DNA from: Rhizobium sp. WSM4643 | Lineage (GTDB): Bacteria; Pseudomonadota; Alphaproteobacteria; Rhizobiales; Rhizobiaceae | Direction: 5' to 3' | Assembly (NCBI RefSeq): GCF_025152745.1 | Contig: NZ_CP104041.1 | Coordinates: 434,001 to 498,000 of the forward strand | Length of the DNA: 64,000 nucleotides | Shown: in pieces, positions 10,232-19,263 of the stretch | Layout of the letters: the number at the start of each line of letters is the position of its first letter | Numbering within the stretch: the stretch's first letter is position 1 | Position numbers and translations under genes: made by a program | Notes under the pieces: model-generated | The model's database searches: none | What the model saw: only the letters and a program-made list of their open reading frames with translations | What the model was told of the DNA's origin: nothing

Positions 10232-10981
10232 ATGACGCATACTCCCGACATTACGCGGCCGCCCAAAGATATGATCGACGCGCTGAAGGAAATCGGCGCC
10301 GCGACGGTTGCCGGCACGCTTGGCCACATGGGCTTCCGCAATCCGCACATGGTCGGTCCCGTGCCGCAGAACCGCGGGAAGTCGATCGTCGGGCCGGCGC
10401 TGACGCTCCAGTTCATGCCGCAGCGGCCGGACCTCTTCACCGAGGGAGAATATGCCGATCCAGAGACGCAGTTGCACCGGCACGTGCTCTATCACGCGCA
10501 GGAGGGCGATGTGGTCGTGGTCGACGCGCGCGGCGACATGAGCTCGGGCGTCTTTGGCGATATGATGTCGACATATTTCAAAGGCAGAGGTGGCGCTGGC
10601 ATTGTAATCGACGGGTGCATGCGCGATCGGCCCAATGTCGAGAAGCTGGATCTCCCCCTATGGCTGCGTGGCTGGACTCCCAACTACCATGTGCAGACCA
10701 GCATCTATCCGAACGCCGTCAACGTTCCGATTGCCTGCGGCGGTGTCACGGTCATCCCAGGCGATATCATCGTCGCCGACGACGACGGGGTGGTGGTGCT
10801 TCCAGTCGCAATGGCCTCGAAGGTCATCGAAGAGTCGCAAAAGCATCACGATTGGGAGGAGTTCTCGCGAATGAAGCTTATGGAGGGCGGGTCGTTGCAG
10901 CGCTACTATCCGCTGCATGACGATGCCCGCGGAGAGTACGACGAGTGGCGCAAAACAAACCACTTGGGGACCCGAAGCTAG
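10232..10981 (+). CDS. RraA-family protein, probable 2-keto acid aldolase
   Basis: 249 residues, RraA/HMG-aldolase fold. The family core is present: GVFGDMM near residue 107, DGCMRDR with the substrate- and metal-binding Arg131-Asp132, and GDIIVADDDGVVVLP near the C-terminus. Members either act as class II pyruvate aldolases (4-hydroxy-4-methyl-2-oxoglutarate type) or, in the E. coli RraA subgroup, inhibit RNase E. Located directly after a sugar-acid dehydratase, it most likely cleaves the 2-keto-3-deoxy acid to pyruvate and an aldehyde; that is inference from context. Last gene of the rightward operon. Confidence 0.82.
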   Translation: MTHTPDITRPPKDMIDALKEIGAATVAGTLGHMGFRNPHMVGPVPQNRGKSIVGPALTLQFMPQRPDLFTEGEYADPETQLHRHVLYHAQEGDVVVVDARGDMSSGVFGDMMSTYFKGRGGAGIVIDGCMRDRPNVEKLDLPLWLRGWTPNYHVQTSIYPNAVNVPIACGGVTVIPGDIIVADDDGVVVLPVAMASKVIEESQKHHDWEEFSRMKLMEGGSLQRYYPLHDDARGEYDEWRKTNHLGTRS

Positions 10982-11113
10982 CCTTTCGATTACCGAGGCA
11001 GCGGCGACCTGCCGCATCGACTTGCGCACCGCGCCGAGAAAGGCGTGGCTTGCGTTTCTCCGTCAAATGCCGGCCGCAACCTGATTGGCATGTGCAGTGC
11101 GCCTAAAATCCGC

Positions 11114-11158
11114 TTGACAAAACGTGTCCGCTGCCACTATTGGGTAATCGATAACCCA
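11114..11158 (+). promoter_or_regulatory. Promoter and LacI-type operator
   Basis: TTGACA at 11114-11119 and ACTATT at 11136-11141 form a plausible -35/-10 pair with 16 bases between. The near-palindrome TGGGTAATCGATAACCCA at 11141-11158 (one mismatched pair, central CG as in LacI-family operators) follows at the transcription start and abuts the ribosome site. This layout suggests autorepression by the LacI protein encoded next. Confidence 0.6.
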
Positions 11159-11164
11159 AGGAGG

Positions 11165-12175
11165 ATGGTGAAGATCGTGGCGGTATCACTTTCTGACATC
11201 GCGGAACGTGCGGGCGTCTCGGTAAAGACGGTTTCCGGCGCCTTGCACGGCGGCTCCGCCCGCATGTCGGACGATACGCGCCAGAAGATCAAGGCCATTG
11301 CGGAAGAATTCGGCTACGTCACCAACTTTGCGGCGCGTGGCGTGCGTCAGGGCTGGCTGCCGCTGGTCGGCGTCGTCTCCGACGGCCTCATCACTTCGCC
11401 CTTCGCCACCGAGATCGTGCGTGGCCTCGACGGGGCGGCCCGCAGCGCCGGCATGGCGGTCTTTGCGGTCAACCACAGAAGCGGCCAGTCTATCGGCTCG
11501 GTGCTCGACGAGGTGCAGCAGTTCCGGCCGCGCGCCGTGGCTTATGCCGCCATGTACCACAAGCATGTCGCCCTGCCGGACAGGTTGTTGGGCGCCGTCG
11601 GCGTGATGATCAACTGCCGCGAGGCTGCCGGCCGCGTCACCGCACTGGTCCCGGACGAAGAGGGAGGCGCGCGGGAGATCGTGCGATATCTCCTCGTCGC
11701 CGGCCGCCGGCGCATCGCCTTCATCAATCTGCCGGGCATTCTCGCTGGCACGCTACGTGAGATGGGGTTTCGTGCGGCGCTTGAGGAGGCGGGCATCGAC
11801 CCCGTCGGCGTGTTGCCGGCGGTGCGCCGCAGCGTCTACAGCGACCGCGCGCCAAGCCTTGTCGCCTCTCATGTGGAGGCGCTTCTGACATCCGGTCAAC
11901 GGCCAGATGCCATCCTGTGCGGCAATGACCGCGTGGCGATGGAAGTCTATGCGGCGCTCGCCCGCGCCGGCCTTCGCATTCCGGATGATATCGCGGTGGC
12001 AAGCTTCGACAACCAGGTCGAGCTTGCCTCGCGGCTGGACCCGCCGTTGACGACGATGGCCCTGCCGCACCGCGCCATGGGCCGCCTTGCCATGGAGATC
12101 CTCCTGGCCGAGCAGCCCGAACCGCCGCATCTGCGGAAACTGCCGTTCCATCTGGTCGAACGGGCATCCGTCTGA
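11165..12175 (+). CDS. LacI-family transcriptional regulator
   Basis: About 336 residues. N-terminal helix-turn-helix (VSLSDIAERAGVSVKTVSGAL), hinge and a periplasmic-binding-protein-like ligand domain (LVGVVSDGL, then ILCGNDRVAMEVY and IAVASFDNQ). AGGAGG directly abuts the ATG at 11165, so translation may really start at the GTG at 11177, which gives the canonical LacI N-terminus. First gene of the fructoside operon. It probably responds to the imported sugar and controls its own gene together with the downstream transporter and hydrolase. Confidence 0.9.
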   Translation: MVKIVAVSLSDIAERAGVSVKTVSGALHGGSARMSDDTRQKIKAIAEEFGYVTNFAARGVRQGWLPLVGVVSDGLITSPFATEIVRGLDGAARSAGMAVFAVNHRSGQSIGSVLDEVQQFRPRAVAYAAMYHKHVALPDRLLGAVGVMINCREAAGRVTALVPDEEGGAREIVRYLLVAGRRRIAFINLPGILAGTLREMGFRAALEEAGIDPVGVLPAVRRSVYSDRAPSLVASHVEALLTSGQRPDAILCGNDRVAMEVYAALARAGLRIPDDIAVASFDNQVELASRLDPPLTTMALPHRAMGRLAMEILLAEQPEPPHLRKLPFHLVERASV

Positions 12176-12206
12176 ATATCGAGTGTCTAACAGGAGGAGA
12201 ATATCA

Positions 12207-13511
12207 ATGAGCACTTCAATGGGTAATCGTTTACTTTCAACAATCTTCGCGTCCGCCGCGCTGGTCGCGACCGCCGGTTTCGCCGAGGCGAAGACCGTCA
12301 TCCACGTCATGCACCAGGGCGATCCGGGCTGGGTGAAGGCCTATGGCGATGTTGCCGCCCGCTTCGAGGCAGCCAATCCCGATGTCGACATCGAGATGAT
12401 CTACGCGCCGCACGATGCCTATAACGAAAAGTTCAGCGCCGCCGTCATGGCCAAGCAGCTGCCCGATATCATGGAACTCGATGCTCCGTTCCTCGCCAAT
12501 TATGTCTGGTCCGGCTATCTGCAGGCCGTCAAGCCGCTGATTGACAAGGACCTGCTCGATGACATGACGGATTCGAATATCGCCCAGGGCACCTATCCGA
12601 TCGACAAGGACCTCTATGCGATCGGCCTCACCGACTCCTCGGTCGTGCTCTACGGCAATAAGAAATATCTTGAAGCCATTGGCGCCCGCATTCCGAAATC
12701 GGTCGACGATGCCTGGACCCGCGAGGAATTCGAAGGCTATCTCGAAAAGCTTTCCAAGCTTGAAGGCGTGAAGTGGCCGATCGATACCTTCCGGGGTTAC
12801 GGCATCAAGACCGAGTGGATCACCTATGCCTACGGCCCTCTGCTCGAAAGCGCCGGCTGCGACCTGATCGACCGCAAGACTTGGAAGGCCAGCGGCACGC
12901 TCGATGGCGAGGCCTGCGTCAAGGCGCTGACGATGATGCAGGACTGGGTGAAGAAGGGCTGGGTCGTACCGACTTCGTCGGGCACCAACCAGTTCTACGC
13001 CGAGGGACAGCCGGCCGCGCTCGCCATGGGCGGGCACTGGTTCTACGCGGAGGCATCGGCAGCGATGAAGGACAATGTCGTCGTCATGCCGCTGCCCAAG
13101 ATCGGCGACAAGGGCGTGAGCCCGAACGGAACCTGGATCTGGGGCATTTCCGCGACCTCGGAAAACCCTGAGATCGCCGGCAAGTTCCTGAGCTTCCTGC
13201 TGAAGGACAAGGACTATCGGGAGTACGCCAAGACCCAGTCCGCCTATCCGGGCCTGAAGAGCTTCGCTGCCGCATCCCCGCTCTATGCGGAAGGCGGTCC
13301 GCTCGCCATCGCCTTTGAGCAGGCTTCCAAGACCGCGATCGCCCGTCCGCCGCACCCGGCCTATCCGACGATCACCTCGGCCTTCATGCAGGCCGTCGAC
13401 AAGATCTTCAACGGTGGTGATGCGCAGGAAGCGCTGACGGCCGCTGCCAAGAAGATCGACGAGGATATCGAGGACAACGCCGGCTACCCGCCCTTCGACG
13501 AGCAGCAGTAA
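12207..13511 (+). CDS. ABC sugar transporter, periplasmic binding protein
   Basis: About 434 residues; start at 12207 with AGGAGGAG upstream and a clear signal peptide ending AEA before KTVIHVMHQGDPGW. Family 1 carbohydrate-binding lipocleft protein, of usual length for the maltose/oligosaccharide binders. Fed by the same operon as a GH32 enzyme, so a fructose-containing oligosaccharide such as sucrose, a kestose or short inulin/levan pieces is the likely ligand (inference). A possible second LacI operator lies within its first codons. Confidence 0.92.
   Translation: MSTSMGNRLLSTIFASAALVATAGFAEAKTVIHVMHQGDPGWVKAYGDVAARFEAANPDVDIEMIYAPHDAYNEKFSAAVMAKQLPDIMELDAPFLANYVWSGYLQAVKPLIDKDLLDDMTDSNIAQGTYPIDKDLYAIGLTDSSVVLYGNKKYLEAIGARIPKSVDDAWTREEFEGYLEKLSKLEGVKWPIDTFRGYGIKTEWITYAYGPLLESAGCDLIDRKTWKASGTLDGEACVKALTMMQDWVKKGWVVPTSSGTNQFYAEGQPAALAMGGHWFYAEASAAMKDNVVVMPLPKIGDKGVSPNGTWIWGISATSENPEIAGKFLSFLLKDKDYREYAKTQSAYPGLKSFAAASPLYAEGGPLAIAFEQASKTAIARPPHPAYPTITSAFMQAVDKIFNGGDAQEALTAAAKKIDEDIEDNAGYPPFDEQQ
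12220..12237 (+). promoter_or_regulatory. Candidate second LacI operator inside coding start
   Basis: TGGGTAATCGTTTACTTT shares its first ten bases (TGGGTAATCG) exactly with the operator at 11141 and contains the near-palindrome GTAATCGTTTAC. It lies at codons 5-11 of the binding-protein gene. It could act as an auxiliary operator for DNA looping or as a roadblock. Confidence 0.4.
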
Positions 13512-13523
13512 GGGGTTTTGACG

Positions 13524-13546
13524 GGGCCGGCTCGTCCTGCCGGCCC
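13524..13546 (+). terminator. Intercistronic hairpin after binding-protein gene
   Basis: GGGCCGGC pairs perfectly with GCCGGCCC around a 7-base loop, 12 bases after the stop codon. No U-run follows. As at 6004-6030, it probably protects or separates the binding-protein mRNA from the permease message. Confidence 0.6.
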
Positions 13547-13584
13547 TGGACCGTCTCGGGAGGATGACCGATGAGGAGGAAACA

Positions 13585-14517
13585 ATGACTTTGCAACAGA
13601 CCTCCACGCCCGCTTTGGGACGTCCGGCGAAACGCCGCGACAACAAGCGGCTCTGGCAGGAAATGGCGATGATCGCGCCTGCCTTTCTGCTTATGGCGAT
13701 ATTCCTGATCACGCCGTTCCTCTTGTCCTTCTGGACGGCGATGACCAACCAGCCGCTCGTGCCGCGCCCGACGCCGGTGCGCTTCGTCGGCCTCCTGAAT
13801 TTCGAGCGCGTCTTCACCGATCCGCTGTTCTGGACCTCGCTGTGGAACGTCACGCGCTTCACCGTCTGGGTGCTGCCGCTGCAGTGCGGCCTCGCCTTCC
13901 TGACCGCACTACTCTTGCATCAGAAGCTGCCGATCCAAAACCTGCTGCGCGGCCTATTCTTCCTGCCGGCGATCACCTCCATGGTAGTGGTCTGCGTCAT
14001 CTGGGGCACGCTGTTCCAGTATCCGAGCGGCCCGCTCAATCAGATCGTCGGTTTCCTTTCCGGCGGTACGATTCAGCCGATCGACTGGCTCGGCGACCCC
14101 AACTGGGCGATGTTCTCCATCGTGTTGCTTTCAGCCTGGCAGGCCTATGGCTTTCAGATGATCATCTATCTCGCCGGCCTGCAGGGCATTCCCGAAGAAC
14201 TATACGATGCCGCCCGCATCGACGGGGCAAGCGCGCTGCGCCGCTTCTGGCACGTCACCATGCCCGGCCTTCGCCCGACCCATGTCTTCGTGCTGGTCAT
14301 CACCACGATCCAGGCCTTCAAGCTCTATACGCAGGTGGCGATCCTCACCCAGGGCGGCCCGAACGAAAGCACCGAAACCGTCGTCCACTACATGGTGCGC
14401 GCCGGCTTCGAGGAGCAAAAACTCGGCTACGCATCGGCCGTTTCCGTCATCCTCTTCGTCATCGTTCTTCTGATCGCGCTCCTGCAACGCAAACTCCTGA
14501 GGCGCTTCGATGTCTGA
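13585..14517 (+). CDS. ABC sugar transporter permease (MalF type)
   Basis: About 310 residues from ATG 13585 (GAGGAAAC just upstream; an earlier ATG at 13564 is less well placed). Six membrane spans and the coupling loop EELYDAARIDGASALRRFWHVTMP. Overlaps the next permease gene by 8 bases. Confidence 0.92.
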   Translation: MTLQQTSTPALGRPAKRRDNKRLWQEMAMIAPAFLLMAIFLITPFLLSFWTAMTNQPLVPRPTPVRFVGLLNFERVFTDPLFWTSLWNVTRFTVWVLPLQCGLAFLTALLLHQKLPIQNLLRGLFFLPAITSMVVVCVIWGTLFQYPSGPLNQIVGFLSGGTIQPIDWLGDPNWAMFSIVLLSAWQAYGFQMIIYLAGLQGIPEELYDAARIDGASALRRFWHVTMPGLRPTHVFVLVITTIQAFKLYTQVAILTQGGPNESTETVVHYMVRAGFEEQKLGYASAVSVILFVIVLLIALLQRKLLRRFDV

Positions 14518-15403
14518 TCTCGTTTTGACCCAGCCCGCCTCCCTGGCAATCGCAAGGGGCAACGGCAAGAGAAGCCTGCGCATCGTGCAGAGCCTCTGCA
14601 TCCTGATCATCGCGCTGGTGATGATCTCGCCGCTGTTCATGCTGCTGATCGCCAGCCTGAAGGACGACCGCTTCCGCATCCTCGCCGATATGGGCAGCTT
14701 CCGCGCCTTCTGGGTCAGCGACCCGACGCTGTCGAACTACAAGGAGATTGCCCATTTCTCCGGCGAGCTGGCCTATGGCCGATATCTCTTCAATTCGCTA
14801 GTGATCTTGGTCGCCACAGTCGTCTCGGGACTGATCGTCAATTCCATGGCGGGCTTCGTGCTGGCCTGGGGTTCGCTGCGCGGCAAGGCGACGCTCTTGG
14901 CGCTGGTCGTCGCACTCTATGTCATCCCGCAGGAAAGCATCATCATGCCGCTCGTCGTCATGATGTCGCGGGCGGGGCTGACGGATACCTTCGCGGTGCA
15001 GATCCTGCCCTGGGTGGCAAGCCCGCTCTATGTTTTCCTCTTCTACCAGTTCTTCGCGCAGCTGCCGAAGGAACTCTATGAAGCGGCGGAAATGGATGGC
15101 GCATCGGCCTTCCGCATCTACCGATCGATCTACATGCCGCTCAGCCTGCCGGCGCTCGCCACGGTCTCGATCCTCATGGGCATCGAAAGCTGGAACCAGT
15201 ATCTCTGGCCGACGCTGGTCACCCAGACCGACTACGCTCGGCCGATTGCCGTCGCCATCGCCACCTTCTTCGGACAGGACAGCATCTACTGGGACCGCGC
15301 CATGGCCGCCTCGGTGCTGATGATGATCCCCGTCCTCATTCTCTATCTGGCTTTCCAGCGCTGGTTCGTCAGTTCATTCGTCGGCTCCGCCGTGAAAGGT
15401 TGA
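14510..15403 (+). CDS. ABC sugar transporter permease (MalG type)
   Basis: 297 residues, six membrane spans, conserved loop KELYEAAEMDGASAFRIYRSIYMP. Partner of the upstream permease in the inner membrane. Two bases separate its stop from the GH32 gene, so the hydrolase is translated from the same message. Confidence 0.92.
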   Translation: MSDLVLTQPASLAIARGNGKRSLRIVQSLCILIIALVMISPLFMLLIASLKDDRFRILADMGSFRAFWVSDPTLSNYKEIAHFSGELAYGRYLFNSLVILVATVVSGLIVNSMAGFVLAWGSLRGKATLLALVVALYVIPQESIIMPLVVMMSRAGLTDTFAVQILPWVASPLYVFLFYQFFAQLPKELYEAAEMDGASAFRIYRSIYMPLSLPALATVSILMGIESWNQYLWPTLVTQTDYARPIAVAIATFFGQDSIYWDRAMAASVLMMIPVLILYLAFQRWFVSSFVGSAVKG

Positions 15404-15405
15404 TC

Positions 15406-17106
15406 ATGTCTCTGCAGGCAAAATCCGAAACGTCAGCACTTGAAACCATTGAAGCGGAGCTGCCCAAAGGCACGGTGCTGCATCTCTGGCTGAAGGCGCG
15501 CCATGCCGGCGGCGAGGCGAAGCTCTTCGTCGCCGTTAATGGCAACGACATCGGCGAGCCCTCGACCCGCCGCACGGGGGAATTTGAGTTCTTCGCTGTG
15601 ACGCTCGCGATGGGCGGTTGTGCCACGCTGTCCTATGATGCGACAACCACAGCGCTCTCCGTCGCTTATGCCTTCCGGCCGGAAACCGTGATGAAAGAGG
15701 GTATCCGCCTCCTGCACAGCGATGCCCGCGCCGCCGCCCCCGACGTGCCCGACGGCTACCATTTCCGCCCGCCCTTCGGCTGGATGAACGATCCGAACGG
15801 TTTTGGCCGGTTCGGCGGAAACGTTCACCTCTTCTACCAGCACTATCCGCATGAGCCGCGCTGGAACACGATGCACTGGGGCCATGCCGTCTCGAAGGAT
15901 TTCGTCCGCTGGACACATCTGCCCGTGTTCCTCTTCCCGGCGGCGCATCTATCGGAAAAGGACGATGGCCGCGGCGGCGCCTTCTCCGGCTCGGCGATCC
16001 CCGGCAACGGCGCGGAAGGCGAGGAAATCCGCGTCTTTTACACCGAGCATGTTCGTGACCGGCAACCGGAAGAGCAAATCCAGCTTTCCGCCGTCAGCCG
16101 CGACGGCATCGTCGCAGGCCCGCCGGAAACCGTGATGCCGCTGCGCCCGGAAGGCTTGAACCTCACCACCGATTTCCGCGACCCCTATGTTTTCAAAGGC
16201 CCGGACGGCCGCTGGAAGATGCTGCTCGGCAGCCGCGACAGGCAGGGCGGCGTCGTACTGCTCTATGAAACCGCAGACGCGCAAGGCGCCGATGGCTGGA
16301 TCTTCCTCGGCATCATCCATCGCGAGGACGGTTTCGGCATGACGGCGGCGGAATGCCCCTGCATGGTGCCGCTTTCCGGCAAAAACGCAGAAACCCGCTG
16401 GGCGCTGATCTTCGGTTTGCTCACCAGCCGCGACCCGGCCACCGGCCGCCGCAACCTCACCTCCGTCACTGTCGGCGGATTCGATGGCCGCACCTTCACG
16501 GCGGAGTTCGAGCAGGAGTTGGATTTCGGTTCGGATGCCTATGCCTTCCAGGCCTTCGTTGACGGCGACGAGCCGGTCGGCATCGCCTGGCTCGCCAACT
16601 GGTCGGATTTTTCCAAAAAGGATGATTTCCCGACGACCATGACCCTGCCGCGCCGCGTACTTCTCGACGGCGACACCGTGCTGACCCCGCCGGTCGCAGC
16701 CGTCGAAAGCCTGCGCCATCAGTTGCTTGATGACACCGCGCTTGCCGCCGGCAAGACCGTGCCGCTCGGCACCGGCGCCGTCGAGATCGTACTTGATCTC
16801 ACCGAGCCGGGCGCAGCCTTCGATCTCACCTTCGATCATCCGGATGTCGATCTAGCGGTGAAACTCGATGCCGATGGTCTGGCGATTGTCTTCGACGCCC
16901 GCGCCGGTAAGACGCCGCCGCGTTACGTCGCCGCGCGCGCAAAACCGTCGAGTCTGCGCATCTTCCTCGATGCCGGCTCCATCGAGGTCTTCGCTGACAA
17001 CGGCCGCTGGACGGGGTCCAAACGCATTCCGGGCTTTGCCGCCGCACGTTCGGCAACGCTCATCGGCGCCGTCGCCGCGGCCGGCGTCTGGCAATTGAAT
17101 CTGTGA
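15406..17106 (+). CDS. GH32 beta-fructosidase (intracellular)
   Basis: About 566 residues. Glycoside hydrolase family 32 hallmarks: WMNDPNG at residues 126-132 with Asp129 as nucleophile, FRDPYVF near 258 (transition-state stabiliser) and AECPCM near 315 with the acid/base glutamate, then a C-terminal beta-sandwich. No signal peptide, so it should cleave an imported fructoside in the cytoplasm. Unusual is an N-terminal region of about 115 residues, predicted beta-rich, ahead of the sucrose box, which in most GH32 proteins lies within the first 50 residues. Sits between permeases and ATPase. Sucrose, sucrose analogues or fructo-oligosaccharides are the candidates. Confidence 0.92.
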   Translation: MSLQAKSETSALETIEAELPKGTVLHLWLKARHAGGEAKLFVAVNGNDIGEPSTRRTGEFEFFAVTLAMGGCATLSYDATTTALSVAYAFRPETVMKEGIRLLHSDARAAAPDVPDGYHFRPPFGWMNDPNGFGRFGGNVHLFYQHYPHEPRWNTMHWGHAVSKDFVRWTHLPVFLFPAAHLSEKDDGRGGAFSGSAIPGNGAEGEEIRVFYTEHVRDRQPEEQIQLSAVSRDGIVAGPPETVMPLRPEGLNLTTDFRDPYVFKGPDGRWKMLLGSRDRQGGVVLLYETADAQGADGWIFLGIIHREDGFGMTAAECPCMVPLSGKNAETRWALIFGLLTSRDPATGRRNLTSVTVGGFDGRTFTAEFEQELDFGSDAYAFQAFVDGDEPVGIAWLANWSDFSKKDDFPTTMTLPRRVLLDGDTVLTPPVAAVESLRHQLLDDTALAAGKTVPLGTGAVEIVLDLTEPGAAFDLTFDHPDVDLAVKLDADGLAIVFDARAGKTPPRYVAARAKPSSLRIFLDAGSIEVFADNGRWTGSKRIPGFAAARSATLIGAVAAAGVWQLNL

Positions 17107-17119
17107 GGGAGGACAGACA

Positions 17120-18166
17120 ATGGCATCTGTAGCAATCGACCGGGTTCTGAAGCAATACGGCGCGGCCTCGGTTATCCACGGGGTTTCCGCGGATATCGCG
17201 GACGGTGAGTTCGTCACGCTCGTCGGGCCGTCCGGCTGCGGCAAGTCCACGCTTCTGCGCATGCTGGCGGGACTAGAGGATATCAGCGGCGGTGAAATCC
17301 GCATCGACGGCCGCGTCGTCAACGACGTCGCGCCGAAGGAGCGCGATATCGCCATGGTGTTCCAGTCCTACGCGCTCTATCCGCACATGACGGTGCGCGA
17401 AAATATGGGCTTTGCCCTGAAGCTGCAGGGGCGCGATAAGGCGACAATCGACAAGCTGGTGGGAGAAGCCGCCGGCATTCTTGCACTTGAACCGCTGCTG
17501 GAGCGCCTGCCGAAACAGCTTTCCGGCGGCCAGCGCCAGCGCGTCGCCATGGGCCGTGCCATCGTACGCCATCCGAAGGTGTTCCTCTTCGACGAGCCGC
17601 TGTCCAACCTCGACGCCAAGCTGCGGGTGACCATGCGCAGCGAGATCAAGGAGTTGCATCAGCGCCTTGGCACGACCATCGTTTACGTCACTCACGATCA
17701 GATCGAGGCGATGACCATGGCCGACAAGATCGTCGTCATGCGCGCCGGCCGCATCGAGCAGATCGGCAAGCCGCTCGATCTCTACGACCGCCCAGATAAC
17801 ACCTTCGTCGCTGCCTTCATCGGCTCGCCGTCGATGAACCTCTTCGAGGGCGGCGTCAGCGACGGCGGCTTCCGTATCGGAGGCGGTGTTTCCCTGCCGC
17901 TTCCGCCGCAATTGAGCCAAAGCGCGGCGCGCATCTATGGCATCCGCCCTGAGGACCTCGACATTGCGGAAACGGGCATTCCGGCCACCGTGCTGACTGT
18001 CGAGCCGACCGGTGCGGAGACCCATCTTTCGGTCCGTGTCGGCACGCAGACGGCAACCATCGTGCTGCACCGGCGGGTGGATTTAAGGCCCGACCAGCAA
18101 ATCCACCTCGCGCCCAAATCCGAGAAAATCCACCTCTTCTCCGCCGAAGGCAATCGGCTAGGCTGA
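17120..18166 (+). CDS. ABC sugar transporter ATPase (MalK/UgpC type)
   Basis: 348 residues with Walker A GPSGCGKS (36-43), signature LSGGQRQR, Walker B VFLFDEP, switch VTHDQIEA and a C-terminal OB-fold domain. Completes the importer of the LacI-GH32 operon; last gene before a terminator-like hairpin. Confidence 0.93.
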   Translation: MASVAIDRVLKQYGAASVIHGVSADIADGEFVTLVGPSGCGKSTLLRMLAGLEDISGGEIRIDGRVVNDVAPKERDIAMVFQSYALYPHMTVRENMGFALKLQGRDKATIDKLVGEAAGILALEPLLERLPKQLSGGQRQRVAMGRAIVRHPKVFLFDEPLSNLDAKLRVTMRSEIKELHQRLGTTIVYVTHDQIEAMTMADKIVVMRAGRIEQIGKPLDLYDRPDNTFVAAFIGSPSMNLFEGGVSDGGFRIGGGVSLPLPPQLSQSAARIYGIRPEDLDIAETGIPATVLTVEPTGAETHLSVRVGTQTATIVLHRRVDLRPDQQIHLAPKSEKIHLFSAEGNRLG

Positions 18167-18183
18167 TCCCCCGACGCCTGCCG

Positions 18184-18219
18184 CCGAGCCGCGTCCGTCA
18201 AATGACGGGCGTCGCTCGG
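18184..18219 (+). terminator. Probable terminator of the fructoside operon
   Basis: CCGAGC/GCTCGG enclose an inner stem GTCCGTC/GACGGGC with an AAAT loop, 18 bases after the ATPase stop. The following TTTC is a weak U-tract, so termination could be partial. Confidence 0.5.
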
Positions 18220-18531
18220 TTTCGAAGCCATCCAGCCTTGCGACGTCTTGGTTTTGGGTGTTCGGCCCTTCAGCTGATCGAATTGGCCAATTGCGCGGCG
18301 ATCTGTTGCCACGGTTCGAATCTCTTCAAGAGCACCAGACGGGCGGGCTTACGGCCGAGTCGTGCCGAGTGCTGCGAGTCTTTCTCGCAACACCTATGTG
18401 GGAACTGGAATCTCGGACGGATTTGGCTGGATTAGAGCGTTTCAGTTACGGTATCCGTAGGACTGCGAAGCGATTTGCGCGAGCGGGACAGCTAGAGACA
18501 GCACGTCCGCATCTCCTAAAGCAGGACCTAG
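18220..18531. other. Non-coding or decayed stretch
   Basis: No convincing gene. Open frames here lack ribosome sites and family signatures. The piece beginning GAGCGTTTCAG near 18437 resembles the start of rhizobial intergenic repeats, but its partner arm is not evident. Confidence 0.3.
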
Positions 18532-18780
18532 ATGAACGCGGATATGATAGCCGCCTGGGCGGTGGAAAATGGTTTCCATGCGATGGATTCGGGGAATTAT
18601 CGTCGCCATGATAATGCAGGCGTGATCACGATCGAGATAAAGAGGATGTCATTCCTCCTCATCGATGAGAGGCAAGGATTGCGGCCGCGCCTCATATCGC
18701 GGTTGTTCAAAGACATACCCCTTAAAAGCGGGAGCGGCCCCTTGCAAGGTCTTCTTCTTGACCGCTATCCCAATCACTGA
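18532..18780 (+). CDS. Small hypothetical protein
   Basis: 82 residues, starting at an ATG with AGGA six bases upstream. The first 40 residues (an AWAVENGFHAMDSGNYRR-like segment, then a beta-type ITIEIKRMSFLL) look like a folded small domain rather than random translation, but I do not recognise a family. Isolated in a gene-poor stretch, so a decayed gene is possible. Confidence 0.35.
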   Translation: MNADMIAAWAVENGFHAMDSGNYRRHDNAGVITIEIKRMSFLLIDERQGLRPRLISRLFKDIPLKSGSGPLQGLLLDRYPNH

Positions 18781-19263
18781 GTCCTGACGCGGTCACCACA
18801 GCCAGCCAATTCACCAAGGCGGCCGACCGGCGGTACCAAGTTGCCATGTCAATCAACAGAGCAATAGCGATCCTTCAGGAGGGGGGCACTCGCACGATCC
18901 GGCCTGCATCGAAGCTCTGGAGCGAGCACTTGCTAGGACGAACGTTGCAGCGGGTTACATAGCTCGTTCGCCGCTCAGCAAACAGAGGCTGTGGTCCGCG
19001 TCGCAATACTGAACCGAATATCCGCCTGCGGACGCCCGAAATCCGCTCGCGGCAAGGGACCGAGGGCGGCGACGAAATAGAGGATGATCAAACCGAATTC
19101 CGCACAAATGCAGATCCACCCGCCAACGCCACTCCGGAACTGAGCATTCGCGGTCGAATCTCGGCTTCCTGCACATCTCTGACAATGTCATTGTATTGGG
19201 ATTTTTCGCAATTGGTGGGCGCCATTCCGGTCGCCCGGCATCGATCCAACTATCGACCGCCAA
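18781..19263. other. Gene-poor stretch
   Basis: I see no supported gene. Short frames on both strands have low-complexity arginine/proline-rich translations typical of non-coding high-G+C DNA. A very short frame from an ATG at about 18846 follows no clear ribosome site. Confidence 0.35.

Noticed and set aside
12237..13862. 541-residue open frame antisense to the binding-protein gene
   Set aside because: Arises from codon bias of the real gene; translation is low-complexity with no recognisable family.
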